A stretch of 64,000 nucleotides of DNA from positions 62,001-126,000 of the forward strand of contig NZ_SOAW01000002.1 of NCBI RefSeq assembly GCF_004364645.1, in the 5' to 3' direction. The notes under the pieces are model-generated. The model was given only the letters and a program-made list of their open reading frames with translations. It searched no databases and was not told the DNA's origin. The translations under genes and the position numbers were made by a program. Below are positions 63,136-64,000 of the stretch, one piece after another (position 1 is the first letter of the stretch; every line of letters begins with the position of its first letter). The DNA comes from Naumannella halotolerans (GTDB lineage Bacteria; Actinomycetota; Actinomycetes; Propionibacteriales; Propionibacteriaceae).

Positions 63136-64000
63136 TCAGCCGAACCGCTGCGGGTCGAACAACGCGATGTCGTGGTCGGTCTTCCCGGTCATCGCCAGGT
63201 CGGCGAGGATCTCGCCGATCACCGGGACGAACTTGAATCCGTGACCACTGCAGCCGGTCATCATCGCCACCTGGTCGTGCTCGGGATGCAGTCCGAGGAT
63301 GAAGTGCTCATCGGGGCTGGTGGTGTACATACAGGTCTTCGCCTGCACGATCGGCCCGGTCAGCCCGGGGAAGAACTGGGTCGCCCGGGCCCGCATCAAC
63401 CGGGTCTCCTCCTCGTGGACGACCCGGTCGATCAGTTCCGGGGTGGTCGGCGTACCACCGCGGAAGAAGCCGAGCTTGAACCCGCCGTCGAGACCGTCGG
63501 TCATCGGGAACCCGTAGATCTGGCCGTTGCCGTGGGTCTCCTCGATGTAGATCGGATGGTTGGCCTGGTCGTAGGCCGACAGCGGAAGCGCGGCGGTCGG
63601 CGTCGGGGTGAACCAGTAGAAGACCATCCGTTCGACGGTCAGCGGCAGACCGAGATCGGCCAGCAGTCGCGGCGCCCAGGCACCGGAGGCCATCACCAAC
63701 CGGTCGGCGCTGTAGGTCCCTTTGGTGGTCACCACCTCGACACCCCCGCCGGGGGTGGCCGCCCAATGGGTGACCGGTTCGGAGAAGTGCAGCTCGGCCC
63801 CCTTCCTCGCCGCCACCTCGGCATTGGCGAACATGGTCTCCTCCGGACGGGCGTACCCGGCATTGTCTTCATAGACCGCCAGGGCATCCGGTTGCGGATT
63901 CATGGTCGGGAAACGTGCGCGGATCTGCTCGGCGTCCAGCACCTCGTGCGGAAGATCATGTTCGACCGCGGCGGCCAGGCTGCCGGCATAGACCGTGCTC
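63136..64000 (-). CDS. FAD-dependent N-methyl-amino-acid oxidase, MTOX/sarcosine-oxidase type (5' end outside window)
   Basis: The visible 287 residues are the C-terminal part of a monomeric sarcosine/N-methyltryptophan oxidase-like flavoprotein. Landmarks are YEDNAGYARPEETMFANAEV, VMASGAWAPRLL, and the Cys in AKTCMYTTSPDEHFILG, which is the covalent-flavin attachment position in the family. Near the end comes GCSGHGFKFVPVIGEILADLA. It oxidises an N-methyl amine and produces formaldehyde and hydrogen peroxide. The frame continues past 63942 to the window edge, so the true start is outside. Confidence 0.88.
   Translation of the reverse strand, partial: STVYAGSLAAAVEHDLPHEVLDAEQIRARFPTMNPQPDALAVYEDNAGYARPEETMFANAEVAARKGAELHFSEPVTHWAATPGGGVEVVTTKGTYSADRLVMASGAWAPRLLADLGLPLTVERMVFYWFTPTPTAALPLSAYDQANHPIYIEETHGNGQIYGFPMTDGLDGGFKLGFFRGGTPTTPELIDRVVHEEETRLMRARATQFFPGLTGPIVQAKTCMYTTSPDEHFILGLHPEHDQVAMMTGCSGHGFKFVPVIGEILADLAMTGKTDHDIALFDPQRFG

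Overview
The window is very GC-rich DNA with actinobacterial gene content: a TPP-riboswitch ECF thiamine operon, LigB-type ATP-dependent DNA ligase, a small DUF7455 zinc protein, a fused ABC full transporter, XRE-cupin and BlaI regulators, and GTG starts with GGAGG ribosome-binding sites. The overall style (frequent CGTACC in coding sequence, gene mix) suggests a Propionibacteriaceae-like member of the Propionibacteriales. That placement is inference from content, not a measured phylogeny. I see no rRNA, tRNA, CRISPR array, prophage or intact insertion sequence, so this looks like a chromosomal segment.

Layout. 0-6.5 kb: NCS1 nucleobase permease (cut by the window edge) divergent from an XRE-cupin regulator, an IMPACT-family protein, an esterase lipoprotein, a GCS2 ligase, a class C beta-lactamase-like hydrolase, and a DUF7455 protein behind a textbook SigR/SigH-type promoter. 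6.7-9.1 kb: a decayed patch with a broken PAP2-diacylglycerol kinase fusion, tandem repeats, a 101-bp hairpin element and a frameshifted PAP2 gene. 9.2-14.7 kb: an ABC-F ATPase and a four-gene thiamine/HMP ECF uptake operon (ykoE, ykoD, ykoC, P-loop kinase) behind a TPP riboswitch. 14.8-22 kb: an aldo/keto reductase pseudogene, an aldehyde dehydrogenase, a GlgC-like nucleotidyltransferase, and a metal-type regulatory module (BlaI, MerR, DUF5134, PepSY) whose promoters share a candidate BlaI operator. 22-31 kb: DUF4185, aldo/keto reductase, topoisomerase IV subunit B, glycerol kinase, a LysE/LysG exporter-regulator pair, a crotonase, and a second hairpin element flanked by tandem repeats.

31-42.7 kb: a methyltransferase converging on a coupled glycosyltransferase, methyltransferase and terpenoid-cyclase-like operon; a Ser/Asp/Gly-tailed membrane protein; ligB; the fadA-fadB beta-oxidation operon behind a perfect 16-bp operator palindrome; and an alpha/beta hydrolase. 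42.7-50 kb: a possible small RNA, a thioredoxin-reductase-like/methyltransferase fusion, a sirtuin, an M4 protease that appears to carry its own emfourin-type inhibitor domain, an aldo/keto reductase, a rhodanese next to what looks like a GNAT gene split by an inversion, and a beta-hydroxyacid dehydrogenase. 50-64 kb: dinB, a Rieske ferredoxin/reductase/oxygenase operon, a truncated EamA gene, LysR, NmrA-like and FadR-like genes, a 1228-residue ABC full transporter with one degenerate ATP site, a CNNM/CorC-type membrane protein, and an N-methyl-amino-acid oxidase cut by the window end.

Two themes stand out. Intergenic gaps repeatedly carry short tandem repeats, each with its own unit (14, 16, 17, 27 or 40 bp), or hairpin elements, some of them in more than one copy. 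Several genes are visibly decaying: a broken PAP2/DAGK, a frameshifted PAP2, a nonsense-interrupted aldo/keto reductase, a split GNAT and a truncated EamA. Small single-base lesions could also be sequence errors.
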